Shown here one piece after another: positions 8,102 to 11,351 of a stretch of 11,351 nt of DNA (positions are counted from its first letter, which is position 1; every line of letters starts with the position of its first letter). The stretch lies in assembly GCA_903872785.1 (NCBI GenBank), contig CAIQLZ010000065.1, forward strand, positions 1 to 11,351, read 5' to 3'. A program made the translations under genes and the position numbers. Source of the stretch: Candidatus Levyibacteriota bacterium. GTDB lineage: Bacteria > Patescibacteriota > Microgenomatia > Levybacterales > UBA12049. Under the pieces are notes generated by a model. The model saw nothing but the letters and a program-made list of their open reading frames with translations, ran no database searches and was not told where the DNA came from.

Positions 8102-10110
8102 CATAAATTTACTCTCTTATTGATTTCAAAAATCTCTAAGCTTCCGCTAAAATTTTTATCGGGTATTATTTTTCTGATAATTCTCCCTTTATAAAATAAA
8201 GGGATATTCGCAAGATTTACGATGCATTTCTCATCTTTTTTACATGCATTATAGAAAACCTCCGTCTGGTCCCCTTCGCCGGTAGTTAATTCCAGAGTGT
8301 TTAAATTCGCTGGTTTTGAATGCGAAACAGTTACTATTACTTTATTCTCAGAATTTAGATTATTATTGCTTAGGAATAAATTAAGCATATTTACCTGATC
8401 GGTCTTTATCAGCAATTTGCCGTTTAATTTTAAATTTGTGTACTTATATAATCCTTCCGAATATGGAATTTTATTAAGATATATCTTTGTTATATCCTCT
8501 TTATATTCCGAAATGTTTTTCAATATTTTTGAATTAAAAAAATCCATATTTATATTTTTCTTTAAAATTAAATAATTGTCTATTTTATAAATAGGATAAA
8601 AATTATTTAAGATAAATTTATAGACTAAGGGCAATCTAATATAATTAGGTACACCATCCTGAATTGAGGCATCCGTATTTAAGAAAATAAATTCGACATT
8701 ATTTTTTTCAATATAATTAATTTCATATTGAGAATTAGCCAGGGAAGAATTCCAAACGGAATTATAATACGGCGGAATTTGATTGAATAGCAGATAAAAA
8801 ACCGAATCACCGGGAGGAAAACTAAAAATTTTACCAGAATAGCCCACCCGGGTTTTAACATATTTATATGCATTTCGATAAGAAGGGTTCTTTGCCAGGA
8901 AAATTTTAAGATTATTTCCGTAACATTTACCGTTAGCCAACATCCCTAAACTTTCGCTAATATTTTTAATACTGTAGCTTCCCAGGCTATTACGGGTAAG
9001 TTGGAACGCAATTAAAATTATTACAATCACGGATAAATAAATGATTTTCCTGAATCTATCCGTAAAATAACTTAATTCCTGAAGATTTATCAGCTCATAA
9101 AAAACTACAATCAACAAAATGAAGGCAACAAAAGTTATCTGGGTTGAGATTGATCTAATAATGCTTTTTTGCTCCAGTATCAAAATATCGACAATTAATG
9201 ATGCCTGAATTAAAGTAAAAAGGCTATTGCCTTTTTTCAAAATAACTTTTTTATAAATTACATACAAAATAGAAAAACACATAATAAATACCGTAAATAA
9301 ATTATCTTTTGTCGTAATATAATTAAAAAATGGAGTCTTGGTTACTATTGCAACATCCCTTAAATCCTTGAAGTAATAAATAAACTGAGAAATTGAATTG
9401 TAATAAGTAAGGAAAATAATTAAAGGAAGTATTCCGACAAGAAAACCGAATGTTAAAAAAGCAAACTTCTTAACGGTTCTTTTAAAATAAGAGAAATAAA
9501 GACAGGGAAATGGATTATTTATCTTACCCCGCAATAAATCATTTGCAAAAAAAATAATAACAAATGATAAAAAGAGATATGCCCCCTGATCATTTACCAA
9601 AATAAATATTAATCCCATAATAATCCCAATTGAAAAGAATAATTTTTTTGAATTATTTCCCTGATAAAATAAGAGCTTTGAAAACAACAGGGAAAAAGCG
9701 ATAAATATTCCATAACGCGCAAATACGACAAATCCGGTAATGTTAAAAACAAACAGAGAGAATATGGCAAACGATATGTAGAGAAAATGTTTATTCTTAA
9801 TAACTTTCTTTAGAATATAAAATATAAGCGAAAAATTTAAAGGAGCTATCGCATAGTATGAAATCAACGAATATAAATTACTTTCCTTATAGTACTGTAA
9901 TATCCCATACGGATAAGGTGTATCTTTATACGGAACCAAATGCTTAATTAAAGAATAATCCCACAATAAAAAAGACTGTAAATCAAAAATATTATAATTC
10001 AAATATCCACTACATATATCAATTATGTAGGGAAACGCCAATAAAAAAGTTGATGCGAAAACCAGTATCAGATCTGTATTTTTTTTAAAAAAGGAAAATA
10101 TTATTCTCAT
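8098..10110 (-). CDS. GT-C-like polytopic membrane protein with long C-terminal domain
   Basis: This is a 670-residue membrane protein, probably a GT-C superfamily glycosyltransferase but without a firm family match by eye. After a first span, the loop at about 33-73 holds D43, W50-D51 and LVPYKDTPYPYG (58-69). That resembles the conserved 'VPY-D-x-YPYG' loop of GT-C-like proteins in uncultured bacteria, with acidic residues that could be catalytic. About ten spans end near residue 370. The remaining 300 residues are mostly hydrophilic. Part of this (about 400-518) includes FSFPPGDSVFYLL, NQIPPYYNS and GVPNYIRLPL, a layout seen after the membrane part of such proteins. Residues about 520-670 look beta-rich and have a Cys pair (C623, C629). 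The start shares an ATGA overlap with the small gene upstream. The gene ends in TAG within a short repeat. Confidence 0.72.
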   Translation of the reverse strand: MRIIFSFFKKNTDLILVFASTFLLAFPYIIDICSGYLNYNIFDLQSFLLWDYSLIKHLVPYKDTPYPYGILQYYKESNLYSLISYYAIAPLNFSLIFYILKKVIKNKHFLYISFAIFSLFVFNITGFVVFARYGIFIAFSLLFSKLLFYQGNNSKKLFFSIGIIMGLIFILVNDQGAYLFLSFVIIFFANDLLRGKINNPFPCLYFSYFKRTVKKFAFLTFGFLVGILPLIIFLTYYNSISQFIYYFKDLRDVAIVTKTPFFNYITTKDNLFTVFIMCFSILYVIYKKVILKKGNSLFTLIQASLIVDILILEQKSIIRSISTQITFVAFILLIVVFYELINLQELSYFTDRFRKIIYLSVIVIILIAFQLTRNSLGSYSIKNISESLGMLANGKCYGNNLKIFLAKNPSYRNAYKYVKTRVGYSGKIFSFPPGDSVFYLLFNQIPPYYNSVWNSSLANSQYEINYIEKNNVEFIFLNTDASIQDGVPNYIRLPLVYKFILNNFYPIYKIDNYLILKKNINMDFFNSKILKNISEYKEDITKIYLNKIPYSEGLYKYTNLKLNGKLLIKTDQVNMLNLFLSNNNLNSENKVIVTVSHSKPANLNTLELTTGEGDQTEVFYNACKKDEKCIVNLANIPLFYKGRIIRKIIPDKNFSGSLEIFEINKRVNLW

Positions 10111-10352
10111 CTGCGCTTACAAAAATAAAAAAAAAGCAAAAGCATTGCCGGCAAAAATATTATAAAAAAGAAAAATACCGTGTCAAAATAAAAAGGATAT
10201 CCGAAATATTGCGAAAAACCCACCAACTTATCGCCATTAATCATTGGAACCGGAAACACAGTTCTGATTTTTTTAAATGTAAAAATAAGCACGATAACCG
10301 CGGCCAATGAAAAAAAGATTGCTTTTAAGATAAGTTTTAAATTAGTTTTCAT
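10107..10352 (-). CDS. Small two-span membrane protein, unknown function
   Basis: I do not recognise this 81-residue protein. It has two hydrophobic segments (about 7-26 and 57-76), joined by a loop with VFPVPMINGDK and the aromatic-rich FSQYFGYPFYFD, and ends in CKRR. The charges fit both ends inside the cell and the loop outside. I chose ATG at 10352. A longer reading from TTG at 10367 would add five residues, but the ATG is standard and gives an 11-bp overlap with the upstream gene. Neither start has a clear SD. The gene overlaps the next by 4 bp (ATGA). Being locked between two GT-C-like genes suggests an accessory role with one of them, which is inference only. Confidence 0.68.
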   Translation of the reverse strand: MKTNLKLILKAIFFSLAAVIVLIFTFKKIRTVFPVPMINGDKLVGFSQYFGYPFYFDTVFFFFIIFLPAMLLLFFYFCKRR

Positions 10353-11351
10353 CCGAAATCTTTTCAAAAATCGATATGCTTTGCGGGTAAGCTGTCAACC
10401 CCATGCTTAAATAATCAAAATTGGAATCAAAATAACTGTAAAAAGGAATTTTTAACGGAAAATAAGCAAATTCTTTATATCCTTCAATTCTTATTCTCTT
10501 AACAAGATCATTTTTATCGGAATTTTTATAATATTTACCACTGTGATAAACATCAGAAATAATTATGAACTTTGGTAAATTAGCTGACTTACTGTTTATA
10601 ACAAAGTAAGAAAATACTATCTTATAAGACGGATGATATTGATTGTAGTAAAATTCCTTTGTTATGAAATCCGGTTCAAATTGATAGATCGGTATATTTT
10701 CTAATCCTATCTTGGACCCTGCAGGAATATTCTTCAATACCCAGCTTGATGATAACTGCTGCGGAAGAGGCAATATTTTTACAGCCACCCAGATATATGA
10801 TTCAAAAAATTGAATTAATAATAAAAACGCAAAAATCAAAATAGTAAGCCTTTTGATATGAATATTATTTCTAAAGAACGGCAAAAGATCTTTGAAGGCT
10901 AATAAATTTAAAAAAATAACAAAGGGCAATAAAACTACTGCCCTGTTTGCAACAATAAATATTCCAAGCGAAAATAAAGTAATTAAAAAAATAAAAAATG
11001 ATAACAATAAAAACAAACGTAATTTTATAGGCCCATATTTTTTGCGGATTAAATTTGACACTAATGATATAAATAAATAAATAACCGTAATTACGGTTAA
11101 CAAATACAGCGCATGACCAAAAATATCCGGAAACTTATGTAAAAAATTTAAGGCAAACAAAGAATGCCCCGGTTTATAATTTTTTGCGTATTCCGAAATT
11201 CCGATTATGTTGTCGTAAAGATACGAGTACATACTTTTCCCGCCAAAAATTATGTCAGGTAAACCTAAAAAGACAGAAGTTAAAATATATATAAATAAAC
11301 CCGACAAAAGATATAGATATTTATTTTTAACTAAGGGCGTAAATAAAAGGT
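10342..11351 (-). CDS. GT-C-like membrane glycosyltransferase, 5' end cut by window
   Basis: Only the C-terminal 335 residues are visible. The frame stays open from the TAA at 10342 to the window's right edge. A TTG at 11307 could be taken as a start, but 14 open codons precede it and it lies inside a hydrophobic stretch, so the true start is almost surely outside. Several membrane spans are followed by ANRAVVLLPFVIFLNLLAF, the position of the late R-x-LLP motif of GT39-like enzymes. Next comes SSWVLKNIPAGSKIGLE, which matches the common 'a-x-WL-x-x-n-x-P-x-GS-x-I' opening of the soluble tail in that superfamily. The tail of about 130 residues ends in EKISDEN. The catalytic first loop is outside the window, so activity cannot be judged. 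It is the first visible gene of block 1 and overlaps the small gene by 11 bp. Confidence 0.72.
   Translation of the reverse strand, partial: LLFTPLVKNKYLYLLSGLFIYILTSVFLGLPDIIFGGKSMYSYLYDNIIGISEYAKNYKPGHSLFALNFLHKFPDIFGHALYLLTVITVIYLFISLVSNLIRKKYGPIKLRLFLLLSFFIFLITLFSLGIFIVANRAVVLLPFVIFLNLLAFKDLLPFFRNNIHIKRLTILIFAFLLLIQFFESYIWVAVKILPLPQQLSSSWVLKNIPAGSKIGLENIPIYQFEPDFITKEFYYNQYHPSYKIVFSYFVINSKSANLPKFIIISDVYHSGKYYKNSDKNDLVKRIRIEGYKEFAYFPLKIPFYSYFDSNFDYLSMGLTAYPQSISIFEKISDEN

Noticed and set aside
8679..8873. Minus-strand frame of 64 codons inside the 670-residue gene
   Set aside because: It is out of frame within a continuous longer gene and has no motif.
10892..11080. Plus-strand frame of 62 codons rich in Lys and Asn
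   Set aside because: Its composition reflects the reverse complement of hydrophobic membrane codons; it is antisense to the partial GT-C gene.
10342..11307. Complete 321-residue gene starting at TTG 11307
   Set aside because: The frame remains open upstream to the window edge and the TTG is inside a hydrophobic segment, so the gene is treated as 5'-truncated.

Overview
The window is an AT-rich stretch with every recognisable gene on the minus strand, so transcription runs from the right edge (base 11351) to the left edge (base 1). It is a cell-envelope glycan cluster: several glycosyltransferases (GTs), a MOP-superfamily flippase and a sugar C-methyltransferase. Dense packing, 4-bp ATGA overlaps, few Shine-Dalgarno (SD) sequences, many multi-membrane-span GT-C enzymes and a GT2/GT-C fusion together resemble Candidate Phyla Radiation genomes, Microgenomates-like in particular. 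That placement is inference from gene style; there is no phylogenetic marker here. Three genes end in TGA, which argues against lineages that read UGA as glycine.

Layout in transcription order. Block 1 (11351 to 8098): the C-terminal part of a GT-C-like membrane protein cut by the window edge, a small two-span membrane protein, and a 670-residue GT-C-like protein with a long non-membrane C-terminus. A 58-bp gap follows. Block 2 (8039 to 1244) is one unbroken overlapping chain: a Wzx/MOP-type flippase, a GT4 glycosyltransferase, a GT2/GT-C fusion, a WaaE-like GT2, and a GT39/ArnT-like transferase. After an 88-bp gap comes a TylC3-type NDP-sugar C-methyltransferase (1155 to 1) whose last residues are lost at the left edge.

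Proposed working model: cytoplasmic GT2 and GT4 enzymes build a glycan on a lipid carrier, the flippase moves it outward, and the GT-C enzymes add sugars from polyprenyl-phosphate donors on the outer face. The methyltransferase suggests that a branched, methylated deoxysugar is made. No Wzy polymerase, O-antigen ligase, ABC exporter or nucleotide-sugar synthesis gene is visible.

The most notable points are the GT2/GT-C fusion, the unexplained C-terminal domain of the 670-residue protein, and related sequence blocks in the only two intergenic gaps, both at gene 3' ends. I found no RNA genes, CRISPR arrays, transposase genes or confident promoters.
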